NCBI RefSeq assembly: GCF_009828015.1
Contig: NZ_WTYG01000001.1
Span: forward strand, 806,001-870,000
Length of the DNA stretch: 64,000 nt
Reading direction: 5' to 3'
From: Qipengyuania citrea
Lineage (GTDB): Bacteria; Pseudomonadota; Alphaproteobacteria; Sphingomonadales; Sphingomonadaceae
How positions within the stretch are numbered: position 1 is the stretch's first letter; the number at the start of each line of letters is the position of its first letter. Under the pieces are notes generated by a model that worked only from the letters and a program-made list of their open reading frames with translations, ran no database searches and was not told the DNA's origin. Below, piece after piece: positions 37,810-46,921 of this stretch. Position numbers and translations under genes: made by a program.

Positions 37810-38232
37810 ATTCTCTTGCATATCATCGCCCGCGGCAAGATCGCGCGCTCGCCCGAAGCGGAGCTCGTGGCACGCTATGAAAAGCGGCTCACCTGGCCAC
37901 TGCGCCTGACCGAACTGCCCGAGACGGGCGGGCGCATTCCCGAGCCGCAAATCCCGTGCAAGACCGTGCTGCTCGACGAACGCGGGCAGGATCTGCCATC
38001 CGAAAAGCTCGCGGCCATCCTTGAGCGTTGGCGCGACGACGGCATGCGCGAATGCCGCTTCGTGATCGGCGCTGCCGATGGCCATGCCGATGACGATCGC
38101 CGCGCGGCCGATCTGCTGCTCGCCTTCGGCCAGGCGACGTGGCCGCATCTGCTGGCGCGCGCGATGCTGGCCGAACAGCTCTACCGCGCCACGACGATAA
38201 TCGCGGGTCACCCCTATCATCGCAGCGGCTGA
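37810..38232 (+). CDS. rlmH: 23S rRNA (pseudouridine-1915-N3)-methyltransferase RlmH
   Basis: SPOUT methyltransferase acting on helix 69 of 23S rRNA. Landmarks are HIIARGKIARSPEAELV, LLDERGQDLPSEKLA, FVIGAADGHADD and RAMLAEQLYRA. Homologues begin MLLHI; here that position is ATT (37810), with GGAGG 8 bases upstream, so an AUU start is likely (140 residues). TTG at 37816 (138 residues, 14-base spacing) or TTG at 37771 are alternatives. Confidence 0.9.
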   Translation: MLLHIIARGKIARSPEAELVARYEKRLTWPLRLTELPETGGRIPEPQIPCKTVLLDERGQDLPSEKLAAILERWRDDGMRECRFVIGAADGHADDDRRAADLLLAFGQATWPHLLARAMLAEQLYRATTIIAGHPYHRSG

Positions 38233-38249
38233 TCGGGCAGATTGCCGCG

Positions 38250-39458
38250 ATGCGCCGCCCCGCCGTCATCGCCGGATTGCTTGCCGCGGCCTGGCTGGGG
38301 TTGCCCGCCACCGCGCAGGCGCCTGCCCGGATCGACACCGTCGAAGACGCGCAAGCCGCGCTCGATGCTGCGCGGCAGCAGCAGCGCAACGCTCGCGCCC
38401 GCGGCGAACGGCTCGAACAGCGCGCCTCGCGGTCGCGCGAAACCGCGCAGAAGGCGCGCAGCGCCGCTGCCGCCCTGGCGGCGCGCGTCCAGCAGGCCGA
38501 AGCGGGTATCGCCGCCGCCGAAGCGCGCCTGCAACTCGCCAATAGCAAACGCCGCAAGCTGGACCGCGAACTGGCTGCCCGCCGTGCGCCCCTGGCGCAT
38601 CTGGCCGGCGCGCTGCAATCGATGACGCGCAGGCCGCTATCCCTTTCGGCGCTCCAGCCCGGGTCGCTGCGCGACCTGGTCTATACGCGCGCCGTGCTCG
38701 ACAGCACGATCCCGGTCGTGCGCGAGCGGACGGCGGCGCTGCGCAGCCAGCTCGACCGGGCCCGCGCGCTCGAGGCGGAGGCGCGCGCGGCGGTAAGCGA
38801 TCGCCGCGACAGCGAAGCCACATTGCTGCAGCGGCGCAAGCAATTGGTGGCGTTGGCGGCGCAGGAACGGCTCAAGGCACGGCAGGCTGCCGGCGGCGCC
38901 GATCGCGAAGCGCAGCGCGCGCTGGTCCTCGCCGAACAGGCGATCGATCTCGACCAGCTGGTTGCCCGCCTCGAATCCGCCGGATCGCTGCGCAAACGGC
39001 TTGCGTTGCTGCCCGGACCGGTGGCGCGGCCGGCAAATCCCGCTGCGGCGACCATCTCCGCGACGCCGCGCCCCCAGCCCAGCGCCACCCAGCCGCCGCA
39101 GCAATACCAGCTGCCCGTGGCGGGCAGGATCAGCGCGGGCTTCGGCGAAGCGGGGGCCAGCGGCCAGCGCCAGGCGGGGATCGCACTCGACGCGCGCGGC
39201 AGCGGACAGGTGGTCGCGCCGGGTGCGGGGCGCGTGATCTTCGCCGGGCCCTATCGCGGCTTCGGCCGTATTGCGATCGTCGAACATGCCAATGGCTGGA
39301 CCAGCCTGGTGACCGGGTTGGCGTCGCTCGATGTGGCGGTCGGCCAGGCGGTCGACGCGGGGTCCCCGCTCGGCCTTGCCCCGCAGCAGGGCGGCGAAGT
39401 GGCGCTGGAACTGCGGCAGGATGGCGAACCGGTGAACCCGCTCGATTACCTGCGCTAG
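38250..39458 (+). CDS. EnvC-like protein with degenerate LytM domain
   Basis: 402 residues: a signal peptide (ends TAQAPA), a long coiled coil (about 28-245, rich in Ala/Arg/Gln), and a C-terminal LytM domain. The zinc ligands are missing: the HxGxD site reads QAGIALD and the HxH site reads VALELR. By analogy with EnvC/NlpD it should activate a periplasmic amidase at the septum rather than cleave peptidoglycan itself. It sits between rlmH and ctpA, the standard alphaproteobacterial place. Confidence 0.9.
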   Translation: MRRPAVIAGLLAAAWLGLPATAQAPARIDTVEDAQAALDAARQQQRNARARGERLEQRASRSRETAQKARSAAAALAARVQQAEAGIAAAEARLQLANSKRRKLDRELAARRAPLAHLAGALQSMTRRPLSLSALQPGSLRDLVYTRAVLDSTIPVVRERTAALRSQLDRARALEAEARAAVSDRRDSEATLLQRRKQLVALAAQERLKARQAAGGADREAQRALVLAEQAIDLDQLVARLESAGSLRKRLALLPGPVARPANPAAATISATPRPQPSATQPPQQYQLPVAGRISAGFGEAGASGQRQAGIALDARGSGQVVAPGAGRVIFAGPYRGFGRIAIVEHANGWTSLVTGLASLDVAVGQAVDAGSPLGLAPQQGGEVALELRQDGEPVNPLDYLR

Positions 39459-39560
39459 GCGCTGGTCGTAACCGGCTCGCGCGTACTGCGTAATGCTGCT
39501 CATCTGGTATTAAGCGCGCACAGGCGATAGATTGGCCTGCGCAAAGGAGTCCTCTCGCCC

Positions 39561-40901
39561 ATGAAATTCGCCGCTCTGGCCCGTTCGGCCGCACTCGTGA
39601 CCGCCGTCGCGCTGATTCCCGCGACCACTGCCAGCATGGCGCAGGTCGATGGCCGCGCGGGGGCCGAATTCTCGAAGGTCCTCGGGGTCTACCAGCGGAT
39701 CAAGGCGAGCTATGTCGACCCGGTCGACGATGAAACGCTGATGCGCGGCATGATCGATGGCATGCTGGCCGCGCTCGATCCGCATTCGGGCTATCTCGAC
39801 GGCAGCGATTTGCAGCGGCTCGAAACGATGATCGACGGCAATTATTCGGGCCTGGGCCTCTCCGTCGTGGCGGAAGACGGCGCGGTGAAGGTGATCTCGC
39901 CGTTCCGCGGCAGCCCGGCCGATATTGCGGGGATCAAGGCCGGCGATTTCATCACCCATCTCGATGGGCGGCTGATCGTGGGGCAGGAGCTCGATGAATC
40001 GGTCGCGCAGATGCGCGGCCGCGAGGGTACCTCGATCCAGCTCACGATCTTCCGCCCGGGCCGCGACGAACCCTTCGATCTTTCTGTGAAGCGCGGCGTG
40101 ATCGAACTCGAACCGGTCACCTGGGAACTGCATGAGGGCAATATCGGCCAAATCATGGTCAATGAATTTTCCCGCGATGTCGGCAGCGATGTCTTTACAG
40201 CGTGGGAAGAAATGAAAGCGGAAGCCACCGGCCGGATCGACGGGCTGGTGCTCGATCTGCGCTCCAACCCCGGCGGCTCGCTCGACGAAGCGGTCGCGCT
40301 GTCCGATCTCTTCCTCACCGAAGGCCGCATCGTCTCGCAGCGTGGCCGCGCCCGCGGCGAGAATATCGCCTATGACGCCGAAACCGTGTTCCGCGGCGAC
40401 ATCGCCGGCGGCCTGCCGATGGTCGTGCTGATCGATGCTGGCTCGGCGTCGGCTTCGGAAATCGTCGCTGGTGCCCTGCAGGACCATCGCCGCGCCGTGG
40501 TGATGGGCGAACGCAGCTTCGGCAAGGGCAGCGTGCAGTCGCTGCTGCCGCTCGGCCGCGATGCGGCACTCAAGCTGACGACGGCGCGCTATTTCACGCC
40601 TTCGGGCCATTCGGTCCAGGAAGGCGGGATCGACCCCGACATCACCGTCCCGCAGCTGTCCGATCCCGATCTGGCCAAGCGCGCGCGCTTCCAGATGCGC
40701 GAATCGGATCTGCGCGGCCATCTCATCAACGAGATCGGCATCGAGGACGACGCGGTGGAGAAAGATGCGCGCGACGATCCGCGGTTCCAGCAGACCGCCG
40801 AGGAACTGGAAGAGCAGGGGATCGAAGATTTCCAGCTGCATTACGCGCTGCAGACGCTGCGCCGCACGAGCCCGATGAACATTGCCGCGCGCGCGAAATA
40901 G
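39561..40901 (+). CDS. ctpA: S41 family C-terminal processing peptidase
   Basis: 446 residues. Signal peptide, helical region (YQRIKASYVDPVDDETLMRG), PDZ domain (about 85-165) and S41 protease core. The catalytic Ser is in GSASASEIVAGAL and the Lys in GERSFGKGSVQ. Cleaves periplasmic proteins at their C-termini and in this class often regulates cell-wall hydrolases such as the EnvC-linked system encoded just upstream. AAAGGAG precedes the ATG. Confidence 0.94.
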   Translation: MKFAALARSAALVTAVALIPATTASMAQVDGRAGAEFSKVLGVYQRIKASYVDPVDDETLMRGMIDGMLAALDPHSGYLDGSDLQRLETMIDGNYSGLGLSVVAEDGAVKVISPFRGSPADIAGIKAGDFITHLDGRLIVGQELDESVAQMRGREGTSIQLTIFRPGRDEPFDLSVKRGVIELEPVTWELHEGNIGQIMVNEFSRDVGSDVFTAWEEMKAEATGRIDGLVLDLRSNPGGSLDEAVALSDLFLTEGRIVSQRGRARGENIAYDAETVFRGDIAGGLPMVVLIDAGSASASEIVAGALQDHRRAVVMGERSFGKGSVQSLLPLGRDAALKLTTARYFTPSGHSVQEGGIDPDITVPQLSDPDLAKRARFQMRESDLRGHLINEIGIEDDAVEKDARDDPRFQQTAEELEEQGIEDFQLHYALQTLRRTSPMNIAARAK

Positions 40902-40916
40902 GCTAGGCCGCGCAGC

Positions 40917-41393
40917 ATGTTCCTGACGCAGCACGCCCGTCTCGCCCGTCTGCTCGCGCTTGCCGTACCGGCAGCGCTGTTGGGCGGGGCGTATCTCTCG
41001 GAATACGGTTTCGGCCTGTACCCCTGCGAGATGTGCTGGTGGCAGCGCTGGCCGCATTTCGCTGCGGGCGGACTGGCGCTGCTAGCCTACACCGTGACGC
41101 CGCGGCGGCTGTGGATCTGGCTTGCGGCGCTCGCGATCGCGCTGTCGGGCGCCATCGGTCTGTTCCACGCAGGCGTCGAATACGGTTGGTGGCCGGGGAT
41201 CACCTCCTGCGCGGTCATCGCCGGAGGCGGCAGTGGCAATGCGCTTGAGGACATCATGAACACGCCGCTCGTGCGGTGTGACGAGCCCGCCTGGACGCTC
41301 GCGGGGATTAGCCTGGCGGGCTACAATTTCCTCGTGTCGAGCGCGGCGGCACTGGCAATTTCCGTCCTGATGGTGAAGGATCGCAACGCATGA
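40917..41393 (+). CDS. dsbB: Disulfide bond formation protein B
   Basis: Inner-membrane quinone reductase that reoxidises DsbA. The 158 residues contain about four membrane segments, the CEMC pair (C37, C40) in YPCEMCWWQRW, and the second pair C98 and C121 in the periplasmic loop. The stop overlaps the coq7 start (ATGA), so it is coupled to ubiquinone synthesis, its electron acceptor. Confidence 0.88.
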   Translation: MFLTQHARLARLLALAVPAALLGGAYLSEYGFGLYPCEMCWWQRWPHFAAGGLALLAYTVTPRRLWIWLAALAIALSGAIGLFHAGVEYGWWPGITSCAVIAGGGSGNALEDIMNTPLVRCDEPAWTLAGISLAGYNFLVSSAAALAISVLMVKDRNA

Positions 41394-41917
41394 CCAAGGT
41401 GCCCGACCATATCGCTCGCATGATCCGCGTCGACCAGGCGGGCGAATTCGGCGCCACGCGGATCTACGCCGGCCAGCTGGCGGTGATGGGTGATCGCGGC
41501 CCCGATTCGGCTGAAATCGCCGGCATGGCAGAGCAGGAAGCGGGCCACCGCGCGCAGTTCGATGCATTGATGGCGCGCCGCGGGGTCCGCCCGACCGCGC
41601 TGCAACCTTTCTGGGACAGGGCCGGGTTCGCACTGGGCGCGGTTACGGCGCTGATCGGCCCCGAAGCGGCGATGGCCTGCACCGCGGCGGTCGAAACCGA
41701 AATCGACGATCACTATTCGCGCCAGCTCGACCGGTTGCAGGAGACCGGTGAGGACCCCGAACTCGCGGCGATGATCGAGGAATTTCGCGAGGACGAACGC
41801 GAGCATCGCGATGCGGCGCTTGCCGCCGGTGCGGAACGTGCGCCTGCCTACCCGCTGCTGTCGGGCCTCATCCGGCTCGGCTGCCGCGCTGCGATCCGTG
41901 TTTCCGAACGTGTCTGA
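41390..41917 (+). CDS. coq7: Demethoxyubiquinone hydroxylase (Coq7/CLK-1)
   Basis: Di-iron enzyme for the last hydroxylation in ubiquinone synthesis. 175 residues, with the carboxylate/His ligands in DQAGEFGATRIYAGQ, AEQEAGHRAQF, VETEIDDHY and REDEREHRDA. Length is normal for the short bacterial form. It overlaps dsbB by four bases. Confidence 0.95.
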   Translation: MTKVPDHIARMIRVDQAGEFGATRIYAGQLAVMGDRGPDSAEIAGMAEQEAGHRAQFDALMARRGVRPTALQPFWDRAGFALGAVTALIGPEAAMACTAAVETEIDDHYSRQLDRLQETGEDPELAAMIEEFREDEREHRDAALAAGAERAPAYPLLSGLIRLGCRAAIRVSERV

Positions 41918-42009
41918 CGGGAACCGGGACCCCCGCTTTCGCGCTTCATGACCAGTTCACTGCCCGAAGCGTCTTGTCGCTTCGCCTGCAAACGCCCGAG
42001 AGGATACCC

Positions 42010-42582
42010 ATGTCGAAATCGCTGATAGCCATTGCCGGTCTTGCGCTTGCCCTGCCTGCCGCCGCCCATGCGCAGGACGCGGTGGACACGGGTGACGACA
42101 GTTACAACATGGTGATCGTCTACGGCGATGACGAATGCCCGCAGTCGACCGCCGACCAGATCGTCGTCTGCGCGCGCAAGGCTGAAAACGACCGCTACCG
42201 GATCCCCGAAACCCTGCGCTTCTCGCAAAGCCCGGCGAACACTTCCTGGGCAGAGCGCGTGGAGCGATTCGAAATGGCAGGCGACTTCGGGATCATGTCC
42301 TGTTCGCCCACAGGTGCCGGCGGCTTTACCGGCTGCACGCAGGAAATGATCAATGCGGCCTATGCCGACAAGGCGAATGACGCGGGCGTCCGCTTTGGCG
42401 AGATCATCGCTGCAGAACGCGCCAAGCGCCTCGCCACGATCGATGAAGACGCAGCCGCCGAACAGGAACGCGTCGAAATGATCGAGCGCGAATATATGGA
42501 ACGGCTCGAGCGCGAGCGCGCTGCCGAAACCGCCGGGGAAGACGCGCTTCCGCAGCCGGAAGCGGGCGCCGATCCGGAGTAG
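42010..42582 (+). CDS. Exported hypothetical protein with charged C-terminal helix
   Basis: 190 residues from the ATG at 42010, preceded by GAGAGGAT. Cleavable signal peptide (ends AAAHAQ). The mature part has four cysteines (ECPQ, VCAR, SCSP, GCTQ), suggesting two disulfides. A Glu/Arg-rich helix follows at about 140-180, likely coiled coil. I do not recognise the family. Last gene of the nadD-coq7 region, possibly a DsbA/DsbB client. Confidence 0.75.
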   Translation: MSKSLIAIAGLALALPAAAHAQDAVDTGDDSYNMVIVYGDDECPQSTADQIVVCARKAENDRYRIPETLRFSQSPANTSWAERVERFEMAGDFGIMSCSPTGAGGFTGCTQEMINAAYADKANDAGVRFGEIIAAERAKRLATIDEDAAAEQERVEMIEREYMERLERERAAETAGEDALPQPEAGADPE

Positions 42583-42620
42583 TCTATCCGCGGTTAACCA
42601 TTTGCGGCTAGGGCAGTGCA

Positions 42621-43745
42621 ATGGCCGCGCCGCGCAAGATCCTCACTGTGTTCGGGACGCGTCCCGAAGCTATAAAGCTGTTCCCGCTGGTTCACCGGTT
42701 GGCGCGGGATGACCGGTTCATTGGCCGCGTGTGCATTTCAGCGCAGCACCGAGAGATGCTCGACCAGGTGCTTGATATCGCGGGCATCGTTCCCGATCAC
42801 GATCTCGACTTGATGACTCCCGGACAAACGCTCGATGCTCTCACGGCGCGGGCGCTGGTGGAAATCGGCAAGGTGCTCGATCTCGAACAGCCCGACTGGG
42901 TCGTCGTCCAGGGCGATACCACCACCGTGATGGCGGGGGCGATTGCCGCCTATTATCGCAAGATACCCGTGTGCCATGTAGAAGCGGGCCTGCGCAGCGG
43001 CGACATCCACCATCCCTGGCCCGAGGAAGTGAACCGCCGCGTTGTCGGCAGTTTTGCCGCGCTGCACTGCGCGCCGACCACGACCGCCCGGGATGCATTG
43101 CTGCGTGAAAACGTCGATCCGGCGATCGTCCACGTGACGGGCAACACGGTTATCGATGCCTTGCAGTGGGTCACCGCACGCGTCGACAACAGGCTCGCGC
43201 TGGCGGATGGGCTGCGCGCGCTGGAAGAACGCTTCGCGGGGCGGCGGATCATTGGGGTCACCAGCCACCGGCGTGAAAATTTCGGCGAGGGCATGCAAGC
43301 TATCGCCAAAGCGGTTAAGTCGATAGCCTCTCGGCAGGACGTTGCGGTTATTTTCCCCGTCCATCTCAACCCTCAGGTGCGCGCGGTGATGAAGGTCGAA
43401 CTGGCCGGGCTCGACAATGTCGCGCTACTCGAGCCGCTTGATTACCCGCAGTTCGCGCGGCTGCTCGATATCAGCCACCTGATGCTCACCGACAGCGGCG
43501 GCGTACAGGAAGAGGCGCCCGCGCTGGGCAAGCCCGTGCTGGTGATGCGCGAAACCACCGAACGGCCCGAAGGCATTGCTGCCGGAACCGCCCGGCTGGT
43601 CGGAACCGATGCCGACAGGATAGTGCGCGAAACCAATCGTCTGCTCGACGACCCGGCGGCCTATGCGGCGATGGCGCAGGCGCACAACCCGTTCGGCGAC
43701 GGGCATGCCGCCGAACGGATCGCCGATCTGCTCGCAGCCAGCTGA
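42621..43745 (+). CDS. wecB: UDP-N-acetylglucosamine 2-epimerase (non-hydrolysing)
   Basis: Interconverts UDP-GlcNAc and UDP-ManNAc. 374 residues with GTRPEAIKLFPLV, VQGDTTTVMAGA, HVEAGLRSGD, TSHRRENFGEG and LTDSGGVQEEAPALGKP, all diagnostic. With wecC downstream it makes UDP-ManNAcA for a surface polysaccharide; the transferases and polymerase are not in this window. TTAACCAT lies 20 bases upstream of the start. Confidence 0.96.
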   Translation: MAAPRKILTVFGTRPEAIKLFPLVHRLARDDRFIGRVCISAQHREMLDQVLDIAGIVPDHDLDLMTPGQTLDALTARALVEIGKVLDLEQPDWVVVQGDTTTVMAGAIAAYYRKIPVCHVEAGLRSGDIHHPWPEEVNRRVVGSFAALHCAPTTTARDALLRENVDPAIVHVTGNTVIDALQWVTARVDNRLALADGLRALEERFAGRRIIGVTSHRRENFGEGMQAIAKAVKSIASRQDVAVIFPVHLNPQVRAVMKVELAGLDNVALLEPLDYPQFARLLDISHLMLTDSGGVQEEAPALGKPVLVMRETTERPEGIAAGTARLVGTDADRIVRETNRLLDDPAAYAAMAQAHNPFGDGHAAERIADLLAAS

Positions 43746-43813
43746 CCGGCGTTACTGTTAAATTTACCGACACGCGCTACCACAACCCGCCAAAGGTTCA
43801 GGGAAGCAGTTTC

Positions 43814-45079
43814 ATGCGTGGTGATACAAAGCCCGATGTGTGCGTCATCGGTCTCGGCTATATCGGCTTGCCCACGGCGGCGATCATCGCTCGCGCCGGC
43901 TGTCCGGTGCACGGCGTCGATGTGACGCAGACCGTGGTCGACACTATCAATCGCGGCGAGATCCATATCGAGGAGGTCGATCTCGACGGGCTGGTCCAGG
44001 CGGTCGTGCAGCGCGGCCTGCTCAAGGCCTCGACCGAAGTTGCGCCCGCGGATGTCTTCGTCATCGCGGTACCCACGCCGTTCGCCAAGGATGGCAACCA
44101 CACCCCCGATACCTCCTATGTCATGGCCGCGGCAGAGCAGGTCGCTGCCGTCCTAAGAAAGGGCGATACGGTCATCCTGGAATCGACTTCGCCGGTCGGC
44201 ACCACGGAGGCCATGCGCGATGCCATCGCCGCGCGGCGTCCCGATCTTGCACTGCCCGGGCTGACCGAGGGGCTGCCCGACGTAAGCATCGCCTATTGCC
44301 CCGAACGCGTGCTGCCCGGCCGGATCCTCGAAGAACTGACGCATAACGACCGTTCGATCGGCGGAATCACTCCGCGGTGCGCGCGCAAGGCGCTGGCGTT
44401 CTACAAACGCTTCGTGAAGGGCGAATGCGTCACCACCGATGCGCGCAGCGCCGAAATGACCAAGCTGGTCGAAAACGCCTTTCGCGACGTCAACATCGCC
44501 TTCGCGAACGAGCTTTCGATGATCGCCGACCGTCAGGGGCTCGACGTGTGGGAGGTCATCCGCCTGGCCAATCGGCATCCGCGTGTGAATATCCTGACCC
44601 CCGGACCGGGCGTGGGCGGGCACTGCATCGCGGTCGATCCCTGGTTCATCGTCCATGGCGCGCCCGACGAGGCCAAGATCATCCGCCAGGCCCGCGATAC
44701 CAACGACGCCAAGATGCACCACGTCCTGGCCCGCGCGCGGGCACTGGCCGCGGCCCAGCCGGACGCGAAGATTGCCTGCCTCGGGCTCGCCTTCAAGGCC
44801 AATATCGACGACTTTCGCGAATCGCCCGCGCGCTTCGTCGCCGCATCGCTCGCCCGCGAATTCGGCGCGCGCGTGCAGGTGGTCGAACCCTATGCCGGCT
44901 CCCTGCCAGCCGAATTCGAAGGCACCGGCGCCGAACTGGTCGATATCGACACCGCGCTAGAGGAATCGGACGTACTGATCCCGCTGGTAGACCACGATGT
45001 CTTCAAGGTCATTCCGCCCGAAGAGCGGCTGGGCAAGGCGGTTTACGACACGCGCGGGATATGGCCCGACGTGGCCTGA
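43814..45079 (+). CDS. wecC: UDP-N-acetyl-D-mannosamine dehydrogenase
   Basis: Oxidises UDP-ManNAc to UDP-ManNAcA with two NAD. 421 residues: Rossmann loop GLGYIGLPTAA at the N-terminus, the SPVGTTEAMRDAI region, the active-site loop PGPGVGGHCIAVDPWF with the catalytic Cys, and a C-terminal UDP-binding domain (GLAFKANIDDFRESPA). It follows wecB after a 68-base gap with an A/T-rich patch (GTTAAATTTACC), so it may have its own promoter. Confidence 0.95.
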   Translation: MRGDTKPDVCVIGLGYIGLPTAAIIARAGCPVHGVDVTQTVVDTINRGEIHIEEVDLDGLVQAVVQRGLLKASTEVAPADVFVIAVPTPFAKDGNHTPDTSYVMAAAEQVAAVLRKGDTVILESTSPVGTTEAMRDAIAARRPDLALPGLTEGLPDVSIAYCPERVLPGRILEELTHNDRSIGGITPRCARKALAFYKRFVKGECVTTDARSAEMTKLVENAFRDVNIAFANELSMIADRQGLDVWEVIRLANRHPRVNILTPGPGVGGHCIAVDPWFIVHGAPDEAKIIRQARDTNDAKMHHVLARARALAAAQPDAKIACLGLAFKANIDDFRESPARFVAASLAREFGARVQVVEPYAGSLPAEFEGTGAELVDIDTALEESDVLIPLVDHDVFKVIPPEERLGKAVYDTRGIWPDVA

Positions 45080-45095
45080 GCCGCAGGGCAGTTCG

Positions 45096-45899
45096 CTAAT
45101 CGAGCGCGATATCGGGCGCGTCTTCCTGTTTCATGCCCACGACGTGGTAGCCCCCGTCGACATGGTGCGTTTCACCCGTCACGCCCGATGACAGGTCGGA
45201 CAGCAGATAGAGGCCCGAGCCGCCGACATCGTCGATGGTGATATTCCGCCGCAGCGGCGAATTGAGCTCGTTCCATTTGAGGATATAGCGGAAGTCGCCG
45301 ATCCCGCTCGCAGCGAGCGTTTTCACCGGGCCGGCGCTGATCGCATTGACGCGGATGTTTTCCGGGCCGAGATCGTTGGCGAGATATTTCACGCTGGATT
45401 CCAGCGCCGCCTTGGCCACGCCCATCACGTTGTAATGCGGAATGACCTTCTCCGCGCCGTAATAGGTCAGCGTCAGGATCGAACCGCCCTCGGGCATCAT
45501 GGCGCGTGCGCGCTTGGCCACCGCGACCAGCGAATAGGCGGAGATGTTCATCGTCATCAGGAAGTTGTCGAGGCTGGTGTCGACATATTTCCCGCGCAGT
45601 TCGCTCTTGTCCGAAAAGCCGATCGCGTGAACGACGAAGTCGATCGTCTCCCAGCGCGACTTGAGCGTATCGAAGGCGGTGTCGAGCGCAGCCATGTCCG
45701 ATACGTCGCATTCGATCAGGAAATCGCTGCCCACCTGTTCCGCCAGCGGGCCGACGCGCTTCTTGAGCGCTTCGCCCTGGTAGGAAAAGGCCAGTTCCGC
45801 CCCATGCTCCGCCAGTTGCCTGGCGATGCCCCATGCCAGCGACTTGTCGTTGGCGAGCCCCATGATCAGCCCGCGCTTACCTGCCATCAACCCGCTCAT
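45096..45899 (-). CDS. fabI: Enoyl-[acyl-carrier-protein] reductase FabI
   Basis: NADH-dependent last step of each fatty-acid elongation cycle. From the ATG at 45899 (MSGLMAGKRGLIMG) it has 267 residues. The catalytic Tyr156 and Lys163 are at the same numbers as in the Escherichia enzyme, and Tyr146 is also present, so it is a standard triclosan-target type. Its start overlaps the stop of the BrkB gene (ATGA). Last of a three-gene minus-strand operon. Confidence 0.95.
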   Translation of the reverse strand: MSGLMAGKRGLIMGLANDKSLAWGIARQLAEHGAELAFSYQGEALKKRVGPLAEQVGSDFLIECDVSDMAALDTAFDTLKSRWETIDFVVHAIGFSDKSELRGKYVDTSLDNFLMTMNISAYSLVAVAKRARAMMPEGGSILTLTYYGAEKVIPHYNVMGVAKAALESSVKYLANDLGPENIRVNAISAGPVKTLAASGIGDFRYILKWNELNSPLRRNITIDDVGGSGLYLLSDLSSGVTGETHHVDGGYHVVGMKQEDAPDIALD

Positions 45900-46918
45900 G
45901 CGGCATGCTCCTCTTCTTCCATTTCGCGCGCCAGGGCGGCGCGGCGGCCTTCGTCGGTTTCTTCCGTCTGGCTGAGTTCCTCTTCGGGCGTCTCGGCCAG
46001 CGCCGCATTCAGTTCCGCGCCGATAACCACCCCGAGCCCGACAAGCCAGAAAAAGAACAGGACGATCATCACGCCCGCAAGCCCGCCATAGGTCAGGTCG
46101 TAGGCGAAGAAATTGCGCAGCACCGCGGGCATGATCGTGGTCACCGCGATCCACCAGATCGTGGTGAGGAGCACCCCCGGCCACTTGGGATACCGCTTGC
46201 GCCGGTATTTGGACGGGGTCAGCGAATAGAAGATCAGGTAGAGCGAACCGAACAGGCCGAGCGACGGCACGATCCGCGACAGCCGCAGCGCCACCACGCG
46301 GTCGACCAGCTGGGGGAAATAGGCCTCGATCACCTCCTGCGCCGCGCCGATCAGGAATTGCGCGATCAGGCTGAGCAGCAAGAGAAAGACCGCGGCGAGG
46401 ATCACGCCCGCGGACAGCAGCCGGTATTTCCAGAAGGCATGCGTCGCCTGCGTGCCATAGGCGCGCCGCAGAATGTCACGGATCGTTTCGATCAGGCTGC
46501 CCACGGTCCACAGCGCCACCGCCGCCCCGGCCCAGAGCAGCCAGCCGCTGCGCGCTTCGATCACGTCGCGCGCGACGGGTTCGATGACGCTGCCGACCAT
46601 TGGCGGCAGCGCATAGAGGAGGGCGTTGATGGTGGCCGCGCGTTCGGCTTCCTCGCCGAAGGCGGAAAACACCGCCGCGCCGAGAATGAAGAAGGGGAAG
46701 ATCGCCAGCATCGACAGATAGGCCAGATTGCCCGCGTGGATGAAGCCATCGTTATAGGTGCCGATCAGCGCACGCTTGGCGACTTTCCAGGCGCGTGTTC
46801 CCGGGCCGACCTGCTGTTCGATCCGGCCGCGCAGATCGCGGGCTTCCTCGCGCCGCTTCTCGGGCGAAAGCGACTGGATTTCGCGTCGCCAGCTGTCCGG
46901 CATTTCCTTTTGCGACAA
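45896..46918 (-). CDS. YihY/BrkB family inner-membrane protein, copy 2
   Basis: 340 residues with about six membrane segments; AGNLAYLSMLAIFPFFILGA and YGGLAGVMIVLFFFWLVGLG are family landmarks. It has a soluble N-terminal part and an acidic C-terminal tail (about 310-340) that copy 1 at 14.7 kb lacks. It lies between a DnaJ-type gene (3-base gap) and fabI (4-base overlap). The molecular function is unknown. Confidence 0.85.
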   Translation of the reverse strand: MSQKEMPDSWRREIQSLSPEKRREEARDLRGRIEQQVGPGTRAWKVAKRALIGTYNDGFIHAGNLAYLSMLAIFPFFILGAAVFSAFGEEAERAATINALLYALPPMVGSVIEPVARDVIEARSGWLLWAGAAVALWTVGSLIETIRDILRRAYGTQATHAFWKYRLLSAGVILAAVFLLLLSLIAQFLIGAAQEVIEAYFPQLVDRVVALRLSRIVPSLGLFGSLYLIFYSLTPSKYRRKRYPKWPGVLLTTIWWIAVTTIMPAVLRNFFAYDLTYGGLAGVMIVLFFFWLVGLGVVIGAELNAALAETPEEELSQTEETDEGRRAALAREMEEEEHAA

Positions 46919-46921
46919 GGG

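Noticed and set aside
41920-41950. EcfG-type promoter before the exported protein at 42010
   Set aside because: GGAAC is present but CGTT is not found at 16-17 bases.
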